From: Oscillospiraceae bacterium
GTDB lineage: Bacteria; Bacillota; Clostridia; Oscillospirales; Oscillospiraceae
Reading direction: 5' to 3'
NCBI GenBank assembly: GCA_029067025.1
Contig: JAIEFH010000107.1
Coordinates: forward strand, 1-7,003
Length of the DNA: 7,003 bases
Shown: positions 1-6,695 of the stretch, in pieces
How the letters are laid out: every line of letters starts with the position of its first letter
How positions within the stretch are numbered: the stretch's first letter is position 1
Notes under the pieces: generated by a model
Told to the model about the DNA's origin: nothing
The model's database searches: none
The model's input: only the letters and a program-made list of their open reading frames with translations
Translations under genes and position numbers: made by a program

Positions 1-1269
1 GTCGTCGGCCACGGCAATGATGCCCCGCAGCAGGCTAAAGAAGTTGCCGGCCACAGTGAAGGAGCGCACCGGAGCGCCCTTCTTGCCGTCCTCGATCAGG
101 AAGCCGGCGCTTTGCAGGGAGAAGTCGCCGCTGATGGTGTTGGCTCCCGCGTGCAGGCCGCCCAAAAAGTCGATGAGCACGCCGTTCCCGGCCTTCTCCA
201 GCAGCTGCTCCCGGGTCAGCTCGCCGCTGGCCAGGTACATGATGAAGGGCTGGATTTCCACCTGGGCGTCATAGCTCTCCTTGGAGGCGTTGCCCGTGGT
301 GGTCTTGCCCGCTGCCGCCGCGGTGCGCAGATTGTACAGCAGGGTGTTCAGCGTCCCGTTTTCAATGACGTTCTTCCGGCGGGTGGGGCTGCCCTCGGCG
401 TCAAAGGGCATGGGCATGGCGTTCTTCTCATAGAAGGGGTCGTCCACCAGGGTGACGGCGGGGGAGGCGACAACCGTGCCCTCCTTGTCCTTCAGCAGGG
501 AGAGGCCCTTCTGCGCGTTCTCGGCGGAAAAGACCTTCGCGTAGGTGCCCAGCAGCTGGGACATGGCCTTGGGGGAAAAGACCACCGGCATGGTTCCGGT
601 AGGCGCCACCCCCGCACCCAGGGTCGCGCGGGCCCCGTCAGCGGCCGCGCGGGCGGAGGCGTCCAGATCCAGCTTGTCCAGCTCACCCAGGCAGGTCTTG
701 TAGTCGTTGGCCTTTTCTCCACCCTCCGTGCCGTCGCTGACCACGGCGCTCAAGAAAGCTCCGGCGGCGGTGTTCTCATATTGCAGATCCAGCCCGAGGG
801 AGTTGTAAATGGCGATGCGGGTGCGCTCGGCGAAAACCTCCGTCTCGCTGCCGTCCACCACGCCGGACTGGGCGTACAGGGCGTCCTGCCCGGCCAGGGC
901 GGTTTGCCGCAGGGCGTCGGCAGCCGGCAGGGGAGCGTCATTGACGGCCACAGACTGGTAGCTCTGCCCGGCGCTCACCAAAAATTCCGGCTGGTCGCTC
1001 TCCAGCACGGCGGCGTTGTCGGCGGCGCGGCGCACCAGGGCGCGGGCGCTCTCCTCGCTCAAAAGCTGGGTGGAGGCATAGCCCATTTTGCCGTCCACCA
1101 GGCAGCGCAGGCAGACCCCGCCCTCGCTGGCGTCGGAAAACCCGTTGATCTCATGGCGGAAGGCGGACACGGAGGCGCGCTCCTCCAGCTGATAGTACAG
1201 CTCATAGGCTTCGATATGCAGCGCGGCGGCCTCATCGGCCACGAACTGCCGGAATGTCTGAAAATCCAT
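1..1269 (-). CDS. pmbA: TldE/PmbA-family protein, partial (C-terminus off the left edge)
   Basis: This is the catalytically silent partner of the TldD/TldE protease. In Escherichia coli the pair forms a heterodimer that trims peptides, maturing microcin B17 and degrading CcdA; that role is known from the family, not from this sequence. The reading frame is open from ATG at 1269 to the edge, giving 423 residues with no stop. E. coli PmbA has about 450, so roughly 20-25 C-terminal residues are missing. Family marks are the segment GSPTRRKNVIENG (about 293-305), GNASKESYD (about 326-334), LIDFLGGLHAGANTISGDFS (about 365-384) and PVRSFTVAGNF (about 400-410). No HExxxH is present, as expected for TldE. 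AGGAGG lies at 1281-1286, 11 nt before the ATG, and the gene follows tldD by only 17 nt, so both are almost certainly co-transcribed. The function is cytoplasmic; the natural substrate in this organism cannot be read from the window. Confidence 0.93.
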   Translation of the reverse strand, partial: MDFQTFRQFVADEAAALHIEAYELYYQLEERASVSAFRHEINGFSDASEGGVCLRCLVDGKMGYASTQLLSEESARALVRRAADNAAVLESDQPEFLVSAGQSYQSVAVNDAPLPAADALRQTALAGQDALYAQSGVVDGSETEVFAERTRIAIYNSLGLDLQYENTAAGAFLSAVVSDGTEGGEKANDYKTCLGELDKLDLDASARAAADGARATLGAGVAPTGTMPVVFSPKAMSQLLGTYAKVFSAENAQKGLSLLKDKEGTVVASPAVTLVDDPFYEKNAMPMPFDAEGSPTRRKNVIENGTLNTLLYNLRTAAAAGKTTTGNASKESYDAQVEIQPFIMYLASGELTREQLLEKAGNGVLIDFLGGLHAGANTISGDFSLQSAGFLIEDGKKGAPVRSFTVAGNFFSLLRGIIAVADD

Positions 1270-1286
1270 GATCGGTAAGCCCTCCT

Positions 1287-2666
1287 TTATCTGCCGCCTA
1301 CGGTGATGGACGATACGCGGATGAGCGGCTGACCCACGTTGGTGGGGATGGAGCCGCTGGACGAGCCGCACATCCCCTGGCCGCACAGCAGGTCGCTGCC
1401 CACCATGTCGATCTTCTGGATCACTTCGGAGCCCTTGCCCACCAGGCTGGCCCCCCGCACCGGCTCGCAGACCTTGCCGTTGCGGATGAGATAGCCCTCG
1501 TTGACGGCGAAGTTGAACTCGCCGGTGACCGGGTTGACCGAGCCGCCGCCCATCTCCTTGGCGTACAGCCCGTACTCGATGGAGGAGATGATGTCCTCGT
1601 TTTTGTCGCTGCCGGGGGCGATGAAGGTGTTGGTCATGCGGGAGGTGGGCACGAAGCTGAAGCTCTGCCGGCGGGCGTTGCCGGTGGGGGCCATGCCCAT
1701 GCGGCGGCCGTTGAATTTGTCGATCATGTAGGATTTCAGCACGCCGTTTTCGATCAGCACATTGCGGCGGGCGGGGGTGCCCTCGTCGTCGATGTTGATG
1801 GAGCCCCAGTCGTTGGGGATGGTGCCGTCGTCAATTGCGGTGACCTTTTCGTGGGCGATCTTCTGGCCCAGCTTGCCGCAGAACTGGCTGTTGCCATAGG
1901 CCACGCTGGAGGCCTCCAGCGAGTGGCCGCAGGCCTCGTGGAAGATGACGCCGCCGAATCCGTTGCCGATGGCCACCGGCATCACCCCGGCGGGGCAGTA
2001 GCCGGCCCCGGCCATGGTGACGGCCTGCCGGGCGGCGTGGAACCCCACTTCCCGGGGATCCACCGTCTCAAACAGCTCCATGCCGCGGCGGGCGCCGGGG
2101 CGGCAGCCGCCGGTCTGGGTCTCGCCGTTGACCTCGGCCACGGCGTTGACCATCATCCGGGTGCGGATCTGGCGATCCTGCGTCCACAGCCCCTCGCTGG
2201 TGGCCACCAGGATGCGGTGATCCACATCCAGCAGGGCGCCCGTCACTTGCACGATGGCGGCGTCATAGCCGCTGGCGGCGGCGCAGGCCTCTTTCAGCAG
2301 GGCCGCCTTGTGGTTGTTGGACACGCTGGTGGGGGCGACGAGAATGGGGTGGATGTCCCCGGACAGGCGCTCCCGCAGGGTAATGGATACCTCGGCCTTG
2401 CCCTCGGCCAGGGCCTCGGCGGCCCGCTGGGCGCAGCGCAGCAGACCGGCCTCAGTGGTGTCCACCGTGGTGGCCATTACGCTGCGCAGACCCAAAAACA
2501 CCCGCACGGCGGCGCCGGCGATCTGGGCGTCATGCACCGAATCCACCTTGCCGCCCACCAGGTTGACAGTGTGGTTCAAGGTGTTTTCAGCAAAGATCTC
2601 TGCGTAATCCGCGCCGGTGGAGGCGGCTTTTCGCAGCACGCGCTGGCAAATTTCTTTTGAAATCAT
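1287..2666 (-). CDS. tldD: TldD metalloprotease subunit
   Basis: This is the metal-binding, active subunit of the TldD/TldE cytoplasmic peptidase. The protein has 459 residues from ATG at 2666, against about 481 in E. coli. The zinc motif HEACGH is at residues 243-248, inside GGVIFHEACGHSLEA. A late cysteine in GMCGSSSG (C433) sits where the family's third metal ligand is found. The segment DDEGTPARRNVLIENG (about 293-308) and the end VGQPLIRVSSITVGG are also typical. An in-frame TTG at 2672 could extend it by two residues, but the AGGAG at 2675-2679 is 8 nt from the ATG and only 2 nt from the TTG, so the ATG is chosen. The gene has its own near-consensus promoter at 2715-2743 and is followed after 17 nt by its partner pmbA. 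No substrate peptide gene (for example a RiPP precursor) is visible nearby. Confidence 0.96.
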   Translation of the reverse strand: MISKEICQRVLRKAASTGADYAEIFAENTLNHTVNLVGGKVDSVHDAQIAGAAVRVFLGLRSVMATTVDTTEAGLLRCAQRAAEALAEGKAEVSITLRERLSGDIHPILVAPTSVSNNHKAALLKEACAAASGYDAAIVQVTGALLDVDHRILVATSEGLWTQDRQIRTRMMVNAVAEVNGETQTGGCRPGARRGMELFETVDPREVGFHAARQAVTMAGAGYCPAGVMPVAIGNGFGGVIFHEACGHSLEASSVAYGNSQFCGKLGQKIAHEKVTAIDDGTIPNDWGSINIDDEGTPARRNVLIENGVLKSYMIDKFNGRRMGMAPTGNARRQSFSFVPTSRMTNTFIAPGSDKNEDIISSIEYGLYAKEMGGGSVNPVTGEFNFAVNEGYLIRNGKVCEPVRGASLVGKGSEVIQKIDMVGSDLLCGQGMCGSSSGSIPTNVGQPLIRVSSITVGGR

Positions 2667-2674
2667 TGGCAACT

Positions 2675-2679
2675 CTCCT
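2675..2679 (-). promoter_or_regulatory. Ribosome binding site of tldD (decides the start)
   Basis: AGGAG on the minus strand, 8 nt upstream of the ATG at 2666. The in-frame TTG at 2672 is only 2 nt away from it and so cannot be the start served by this site. Confidence 0.8.
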
Positions 2680-2714
2680 ACTTTTTGATTTGCTCTGTGG
2701 ATCCGATTTTATCC

Positions 2715-2743
2715 AGTATAAACGGGCCGGAGAGCCAAGTCAA
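2715..2743 (-). promoter_or_regulatory. Sigma-A type promoter of tldD-pmbA
   Basis: On the minus strand a -35 box TTGACT (2738-2743) and a -10 box TATACT (2715-2720) are separated by exactly 17 nt, each with one mismatch to the sigma70/sigma-A consensus. Transcription should begin near 2708, giving a leader of about 40 nt before the tldD ATG at 2666. The promoter lies just after the pyrE stop codon (2752-2754). The 85-nt gap 2667-2751 shows no hairpin followed by a T-run, so read-through from the pyr genes into tldD is also possible. Confidence 0.8.
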
Positions 2744-2751
2744 GGGAGGGC

Positions 2752-3423
2752 TTACGCTTTGATCCAGCTCTCGTCCGAGGGATCGTCCCGGAAGGCGAGG
2801 AGGCGGGCGATGTCCTGGGGGGCGATGTAGCCCCCGTCCGCCGCCGCCTGGGCGATGGTGTCGAAATCGGTGAGGCTCACGTTGCGTACGTTGGCCGCGG
2901 CCAGCCGGTCAAGCCCCTTTTTCATCCCGTAGGTGAAAATGCTGGCGATGCCCAGCACCTCGGCTCCCGCATCCCGGAGGGCCTCCACCACTTCGATGAC
3001 GCTGCCGCCGGTGGAGATCAGATCCTCGATGACCACCACCTTCTGGCCCGGCTCTAACCGGCCCTCGATCTGGTTCTGGCGGCCATGATTCTTCTGGCCG
3101 GAGCGGACGTAGCCCATGGGCAGCCCCATGAGGTGGCCCGTGATGGCGGCGTGGGCGATGCCGGCGGTGGAGGTGCCCATCAGGACTTCCGCGTCAGGGT
3201 ACTCCCGGCGGACGGTCTCCATGAGGGCGTGTTCCACATCATTGCGCACCTCAGGCGCGGTGAGGGTCAGCCGGTTGTCGCAGTACACCGGGCTTTTGAT
3301 GCCGCTGGCCCAGGTAAAGGGCTCGTCCGGGCGGAAGAAAACCGCGTGGATCTCCAGCAGATCCTGGGCAATTTTTTTGGAAATAGCGTCTGAAGTGGTC
3401 ATATCTGTCACATTGTTACCCAT
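2752..3423 (-). CDS. pyrE: Orotate phosphoribosyltransferase
   Basis: PyrE joins orotate and PRPP to give orotidine 5'-phosphate plus pyrophosphate, the fifth step of UMP synthesis, in the cytoplasm. From ATG at 3423 the protein has 223 residues, close to the usual 210-220. The PRPP-binding loop VVVIEDLISTGGS is at about 129-141. The flexible catalytic loop is represented by YVRSGQKNHGRQNQIEG (about 105-121), and the orotate side by FTWASGIKSPVYCDNR (about 36-51). A GTG at 3432 would add three residues, but it overlaps the Shine-Dalgarno AGGAGGT (3431-3437), which sits 7 nt before the ATG, so the ATG is preferred. The first 8 nt overlap the end of pyrD, which suggests translational coupling. 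No PyrR-type attenuator is visible within the cluster. Confidence 0.97.
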   Translation of the reverse strand: MGNNVTDMTTSDAISKKIAQDLLEIHAVFFRPDEPFTWASGIKSPVYCDNRLTLTAPEVRNDVEHALMETVRREYPDAEVLMGTSTAGIAHAAITGHLMGLPMGYVRSGQKNHGRQNQIEGRLEPGQKVVVIEDLISTGGSVIEVVEALRDAGAEVLGIASIFTYGMKKGLDRLAAANVRNVSLTDFDTIAQAAADGGYIAPQDIARLLAFRDDPSDESWIKA

Positions 3424-4333
3424 GGTGGGCACCTCCTATGATTTCGTTTAAATCTTGTATTCCGTATTGTTCCATGACCCGGGGCAGATCGGCGATGATG
3501 TCCCGGCAGGCGAAGGGGTTTACCAGGTTGGCCGCGCCCACCTGTACCGCCGTGGCCCCCGCCAGCATCAGCTCGATCACATCCTCCGCCGAGGACACCC
3601 CGCCCATGCCGATGATGGGGATGCCCACCGCCTCGTAGACCTGGTACACCATCCGCACCGCCACCGGGAAGATGGCCGGGCCGGACAGTCCGCCTGTCTG
3701 GTTGGCCAGCACGGGCCGCCGGGTGTTCAGGTTGAGGCGCATGGCCAGCAGGGTGTTGATGAGGCTGATGCCGTCCGCCCCCGCCCCCTCGCAGGCCCGA
3801 GCGATGGCGGCGATGTCCGTCACGTTGGGACTCAGCTTCATGTACACCGGCTTGGTGGTGACCGATTTCACCGCCCGGGTCACCTCCGCCGCCATTTCCG
3901 GGCTGGTGCCGAAGCTCATGCCGCCGCCGTGGACGTTGGGGCAGGAGATGTTGACCTCCAGCCAGCCAATCTGCTCCTCTTTGTCCAGCAGGGCGCAGGT
4001 GCGCACATAGTCATCCACGGAAAAGCCGCCTACGTTGGCCATGATGGGCTTGCGAAAGACGGAGCGCAGCCGGGGCAGCTCCTCGGCGATCACCCGCTCC
4101 ACCCCAGGATTTTGGAGCCCCACGGCGTTGAGCATCCCGGCGGGGGCGTCCGCGATGCGGGGGGTGGGGTTCCCGAACCTGGGCTCCACGGTGGTTCCCT
4201 TGAAGGAAAGTGTGCCCAGGCAGTTGATGTCGTATAGCTCGGCGAATTCATAGCCGTAGCCGAAGGTCCCGCTGGAGGGGATGACCGGATTGTCCAGCCG
4301 GATCCCGGACAGCTCCACCTGGGTGCTTACCAT
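3416..4333 (-). CDS. pyrD: Dihydroorotate dehydrogenase B (NAD+), catalytic subunit
   Basis: This FMN enzyme oxidises dihydroorotate to orotate and passes electrons to its partner PyrK, which delivers them to NAD+ (class 1B, cytosolic). The 305 residues match the family length. Visible marks are SFKGTT (43-48, with conserved K45), NAVGLQNPG (69-77), the active-site loop NISCPN (128-133) with Cys131 as catalytic base, MKLSPN (165-170), GGLSGPA (214-220), and the FMN phosphate-binding segments IGMGGVSS (241-248) and GATAVQVGAA (259-268). Cysteine instead of serine as the base, together with an adjacent pyrK, places it in class 1B rather than the quinone-linked class 2. The ATG at 4333 has AGGAGG (4341-4346) 7 nt upstream. 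It overlaps the pyrK stop by 7 nt and pyrE by 8 nt, so the three genes form one tight translational unit. Confidence 0.97.
   Translation of the reverse strand: MVSTQVELSGIRLDNPVIPSSGTFGYGYEFAELYDINCLGTLSFKGTTVEPRFGNPTPRIADAPAGMLNAVGLQNPGVERVIAEELPRLRSVFRKPIMANVGGFSVDDYVRTCALLDKEEQIGWLEVNISCPNVHGGGMSFGTSPEMAAEVTRAVKSVTTKPVYMKLSPNVTDIAAIARACEGAGADGISLINTLLAMRLNLNTRRPVLANQTGGLSGPAIFPVAVRMVYQVYEAVGIPIIGMGGVSSAEDVIELMLAGATAVQVGAANLVNPFACRDIIADLPRVMEQYGIQDLNEIIGGAHHG
3431..3437 (-). promoter_or_regulatory. Ribosome binding site of pyrE (decides the start)
   Basis: AGGAGGT on the minus strand, inside the last codons of pyrD and 7 nt upstream of the pyrE ATG at 3423. It physically overlaps the alternative GTG at 3432, which rules that codon out as a likely start. 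Confidence 0.85.
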
Positions 4334-5055
4334 AGGAGTTCCTCCTTCGCAAATACCGGGCCGTCCCGGCAGATCCGTTTGCTTCCCGCTTTTGTCTCAC
4401 AACTGCACCCCATGCAGGCGCCGAAGCCGCAGCCCATCCGCTCCTCCAGGCTCACAAAGCCGGGGGTGGGAGCGGCGGCGCACACCGCCTTCATCATGGG
4501 CAGGGGACCGCAGGCGCAGAACACATCATACTGCTCGGGTAGGGCGTCGGTGACAAAGCCCTTCACCCCGGCGCTCCCATCCACGGTGGTGATCACGGTG
4601 TCCACGCCCAGGGCGCGGAACTCCTCCTCATAGAAGATGTCGCCTTTGCTGTTGAAGCCCAGCACCGCTGTCGGGGCCTTGCCCTCCGCCAGCAGGGCCT
4701 TGGCGAGGCCGTAGAGGGGCGCGACCCCAAGGCCGCCCCCCACAAGCAGGGGGCGCTGCCCGCAGCGCCGCAGGTCGAAGCCGTTGCCCAGGCCGCACAA
4801 GAGATCCAGTGTTTGGCCTTCCCGCAGTTCGGCCAGAGCCGCCGTCCCTTTGCCCACGACCTTGAATACAAGGGTCAGGCTGTCCTCATCCCAGTGGCAG
4901 ACCGAGATGGGCCGCCGCAGAAAGCAGCCGTCCAGTTGGATGTTGACAAACTGCCCCGGCGCGGTGATAGGCCCGGTGTCCCCCGAGAGCCGCAGCTCCC
5001 AGACGCCGCGGGCCAGCGCCCTGCGCTGGCAGAGCGTATAAAGTCCCTGTTTCAC
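4327..5055 (-). CDS. pyrK: Dihydroorotate dehydrogenase B, electron-transfer subunit
   Basis: PyrK carries FAD and a [2Fe-2S] cluster and moves electrons from PyrD to NAD+. The 242-residue protein shows the FAD-binding RRPIS (47-51), GKGT (68-71), the nucleotide-binding loop GGGLGVAPL (106-114), the CGP turn (182-184), and the cluster ligands C209, C214, C217 and C229 (spacing CX4CX2CX11C), all intact. The GTG at 5055 is taken as the start. The resulting N-terminus lines up with Bacillus PyrK as I recall it. The longer TTG option at 5100 falls within a few bases of the predicted transcription start and would leave almost no leader. The Shine-Dalgarno for the GTG is only fair (AGGGGG at 5066-5071, 10 nt away), so the start is the least certain part. 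The gene opens the pyrK-pyrD-pyrE unit and overlaps pyrD by 7 nt. Confidence 0.95.
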   Translation of the reverse strand: MKQGLYTLCQRRALARGVWELRLSGDTGPITAPGQFVNIQLDGCFLRRPISVCHWDEDSLTLVFKVVGKGTAALAELREGQTLDLLCGLGNGFDLRRCGQRPLLVGGGLGVAPLYGLAKALLAEGKAPTAVLGFNSKGDIFYEEEFRALGVDTVITTVDGSAGVKGFVTDALPEQYDVFCACGPLPMMKAVCAAAPTPGFVSLEERMGCGFGACMGCSCETKAGSKRICRDGPVFAKEELLW

Positions 5056-5109
5056 AGATAAGCCGCCCCCTATTGTTGCCGTATTTTGGGAAATTTCCAA
5101 GTTTCCGAT

Positions 5110-5138
5110 ACTATATCATAGCCTTTCCCATTTGTAAA
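5110..5138 (-). promoter_or_regulatory. Sigma-A type promoter of pyrK-pyrD-pyrE
   Basis: On the minus strand the -35 box TTTACA (5133-5138) and the -10 box TATAGT (5110-5115) are 17 nt apart, each with one mismatch to consensus. Transcription should start near 5103, giving a leader of about 48 nt to the GTG at 5055. That leader is too short for a PyrR attenuator with terminator and antiterminator, and none is seen. A 10-bp palindrome GGAAATTTCC (5089-5098) lies just downstream of the predicted start; any operator role for it is speculative. Confidence 0.8.
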
Positions 5139-5225
5139 CCCCAAATTTCACTTGTCCCCGTTCGGTATCTTCGGCCCGCCGCGCCTTCTGACTATCAGCG
5201 CCGTTTCAGCCGGTCTGAGTCAATG

Positions 5226-5243
5226 TGTAACAAAATGTTTACA
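5226..5243. repeat. Short inverted repeat TGTAA-N8-TTACA
   Basis: Five-base arms TGTAA (5226-5230) and TTACA (5239-5243) flank an 8-nt AT-rich centre. The right arm overlaps the candidate -35 box of the VTC gene, a position where a repressor could act. Arms this short arise by chance quite often, so the operator reading is a guess. Confidence 0.3.
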
Positions 5244-5265
5244 GAAATTTCAGCGTTGGTTTAAG
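5238..5265 (+). promoter_or_regulatory. Candidate promoter of the VTC-DUF4956 operon
   Basis: A -35-like TTTACA (5238-5243) is followed after 16 nt by TTTAAG (5260-5265), which matches the -10 consensus at 4 of 6 positions and has an extended TG at 5257-5258. The predicted start is near 5272, about 60 nt before the gene. This is much weaker than the two minus-strand promoters and is the best of several poor candidates. Confidence 0.35.
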
Positions 5266-5320
5266 TTCGTTTCGGGCGCTTCGTGTAGACTAACCACAGC
5301 TTTTTTAGCATGAAAGTCAG

Positions 5321-5327
5321 AAAGGAG
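5321..5327 (+). promoter_or_regulatory. Ribosome binding site of the VTC-domain gene (decides the start)
   Basis: AAAGGAG lies 6 nt upstream of the ATG at 5334. The alternative in-frame ATG at 5310 is upstream of this site and has no comparable site of its own. Confidence 0.8.
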
Positions 5328-5333
5328 AGCGTT

Positions 5334-6005
5334 ATGGATTACCGGCATGAGTGGAAGCACGAGATCAGCCAAGCCGATTTGCTGGCCCTCCGCCAGCGGC
5401 TGCGGGCGGTCGCAAACCCGGATCCCCATGCGGTTGACGGCAGATATAAGATACGCAGCCTGTATTTCGACAACGCCGCCGACAAAGCCCTGCGGGAGAA
5501 GCTGGACGGCGTCAGCCGCAGGGAAAAATTCCGCATCCGCTATTATAACGGCGATACCTCCGTCATCCGCCTGGAAAAGAAGAGCAAGCTGGGTGGGCTC
5601 GGGAACAAGCAAAGCGCCGGCCTCACCGCGGCCCAGGCCCAGGCCATCGCGGACGGCCGCCTGGACTGGATGCCGGGCAGGGAAGAGGGGCTGATCCGCG
5701 AGCTGTATGTCAAAATGCGCACCCAGGGCCTGCGGCCCAAAATGATTGTGGATTACATACGGGAACCCTTTGTCTTTGCCCCCGGCAATGTCCGGGTCAC
5801 CCTTGATTATGACATCCGAGCGGGCCTGCGCTGTTCGGATTTCCTCGACCCGGCCTGCCCCACCATCCCCGCCGGGGATGCCCCCATCATTCTGGAGGTG
5901 AAGTGGGATCATTTTCTGCCCGATGTGATCCGTGACGCCGTCCGGCTTCCGGGGCGGCGGGTCACCGCTTTTTCAAAATACGCGCAATGCCGGATCTACG
6001 GCTGA
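5334..6005 (+). CDS. VTC-domain (polyphosphate polymerase-like) protein
   Basis: A 223-residue soluble protein with the VTC domain, the triphosphate-tunnel fold that in yeast Vtc4 makes polyphosphate from ATP. The tunnel strands rich in basic and acidic residues are visible: YRHEWKHEIS (3-12), IRSLYFD (40-46), KFRIRYYN (65-72), IRLEKKSK (78-85), a central R/K-containing strand MIVDYIRE (137-144), VRVTLDYDIRAG (153-164), ILEVKWD (186-192) and SKYAQCR (214-220). Conserved Arg, Lys and Glu side chains therefore look intact. It lacks the SPX and membrane domains of yeast Vtc proteins, leaving a stand-alone catalytic module; the next gene may supply the membrane part. ATG at 5334 is chosen over 5310 because of AAAGGAG at 5321-5327. 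The fold assignment is firm. Polyphosphate synthesis in bacteria of this type is inferred from the domain, and another nucleotide or triphosphate substrate is possible. Confidence 0.9.
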   Translation: MDYRHEWKHEISQADLLALRQRLRAVANPDPHAVDGRYKIRSLYFDNAADKALREKLDGVSRREKFRIRYYNGDTSVIRLEKKSKLGGLGNKQSAGLTAAQAQAIADGRLDWMPGREEGLIRELYVKMRTQGLRPKMIVDYIREPFVFAPGNVRVTLDYDIRAGLRCSDFLDPACPTIPAGDAPIILEVKWDHFLPDVIRDAVRLPGRRVTAFSKYAQCRIYG

Positions 6006-6020
6006 GCAAAGGAGAAAACG

Positions 6021-6695
6021 ATGATGACATTCAATGATATTTTTAAGTCCAGCTTTCTGGAAAACGTGTCCGCTGTCAGCCTGTTTGACATGGCGCTGGC
6101 CCTTGTCCTGGCCTTTGGCCTGGGTATGTTTATCTTCCTGGTCTATCAAAAGACCTATCAGGGGGTTATGTACTCCTCCAGCTTTGGCGTCACGCTGATT
6201 GCCCTGACCATGATTACCACCGTGGTGATCCTCGCCGTGACCAGCAACGTGGTGCTGTCCCTGGGCATGGTGGGCGCTCTGTCCATCGTCCGCTTCCGCA
6301 CCGCCATCAAGGAGCCGCTGGACATCGCGTTCCTGTTCTGGGCCATCGCCGTGGGCATCGTGCTGGCTGCCGGGATGATCCCGCTGGCTGTGATCGGCAG
6401 CGTCATCATCGGGGTGATCCTGCTGGTGTTTGTCAACCGAAAATCCCACCGAAATCCGTACATCGTGGTCATCCAGTGCGACGGCCACAGCAGCGAGCGC
6501 GCGGCCACGGCCTACCTTGAGCAGATGACGGAGCGCTGCGTCGTCAAAAGCAAAAGCGCACAGAAAGGCAGCCTGGAGCTGACCATGGAGATCCGACTGA
6601 AAAGCGATGATACCGACTTCATCAACACGCTGTCCGACATGGCGGGTGTGAACAGCGCGGTTCTGGTCAGCTACAACGGGGATTACATGGGGTGA
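6021..6695 (+). CDS. DUF4956-family membrane protein
   Basis: A 224-residue integral membrane protein with no established biochemical role that I know of. Hydrophobic segments lie at about 21-42, 55-75, 101-120 and 121-138. Between the second and third is the family's conserved stretch GALSIVRFRTAIKEPLD (85-101), with a basic RFR and a following KEP. Residues about 146-222 form a soluble tail whose strand-helix pattern, ending in GVNSAVLVSYNGDY, resembles an ACT/ferredoxin-like domain. It follows the VTC gene by 15 nt, with AAAGGAG (6008-6014) 6 nt before the ATG; a second ATG at 6024 is a minor alternative. DUF4956 genes commonly sit beside VTC-domain genes, so it may be the membrane partner of the VTC enzyme, perhaps a channel or anchor. 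That role is inference. Confidence 0.88.
   Translation: MMTFNDIFKSSFLENVSAVSLFDMALALVLAFGLGMFIFLVYQKTYQGVMYSSSFGVTLIALTMITTVVILAVTSNVVLSLGMVGALSIVRFRTAIKEPLDIAFLFWAIAVGIVLAAGMIPLAVIGSVIIGVILLVFVNRKSHRNPYIVVIQCDGHSSERAATAYLEQMTERCVVKSKSAQKGSLELTMEIRLKSDDTDFINTLSDMAGVNSAVLVSYNGDYMG

Larger units (their letters stand above)
5056..5333. other. Divergent intergenic region between pyrK and the VTC-domain gene
   Basis: This 278-nt region separates leftward pyrK from rightward transcription. It holds the pyrK leader and promoter (5056-5138), a stretch without recognisable signals (about 5139-5225), and a weak candidate promoter with a small dyad for the VTC gene (5226-5265). No tRNA, riboswitch, terminator or credible small gene was recognised in it. 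Confidence 0.6.

Noticed and set aside
112..1278. Long plus-strand open frame (388 codons) opposite pmbA
   Set aside because: It is the antisense of the pmbA frame in GC-rich DNA. Its translation is low-complexity Gly/Ala/Val/His with no recognisable domain, and the minus strand encodes a clear PmbA.
1851..2660. Plus-strand open frame (269 codons) opposite tldD
   Set aside because: Gly/His/Ala-rich shadow of tldD with no family resemblance.
3455..4237. Plus-strand open frame (260 codons) opposite pyrD
   Set aside because: Shadow of an unambiguous pyrD; His/Gly/Asp-rich without motifs.
5056..5103. PyrR attenuator or riboswitch in the pyrK leader
   Set aside because: The predicted leader is about 48 nt and shows no terminator or antiterminator pairing, too short for either.
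5073..5264. 63-codon plus-strand open frame in the pyrK-VTC intergenic region
   Set aside because: No Shine-Dalgarno before it, no familiar sequence, and it runs across the pyrK promoter; more likely chance.
5250..5912. Minus-strand open frame (220 codons) opposite the VTC gene
   Set aside because: The plus strand holds a full VTC domain with a proper ribosome binding site; the antisense product matches nothing recognisable.
5973..6488. Minus-strand open frame (171 codons) opposite the DUF4956 gene
   Set aside because: Composition dominated by His/Asp/Gln/Gly is what antisense of a hydrophobic membrane protein gives; not a gene.
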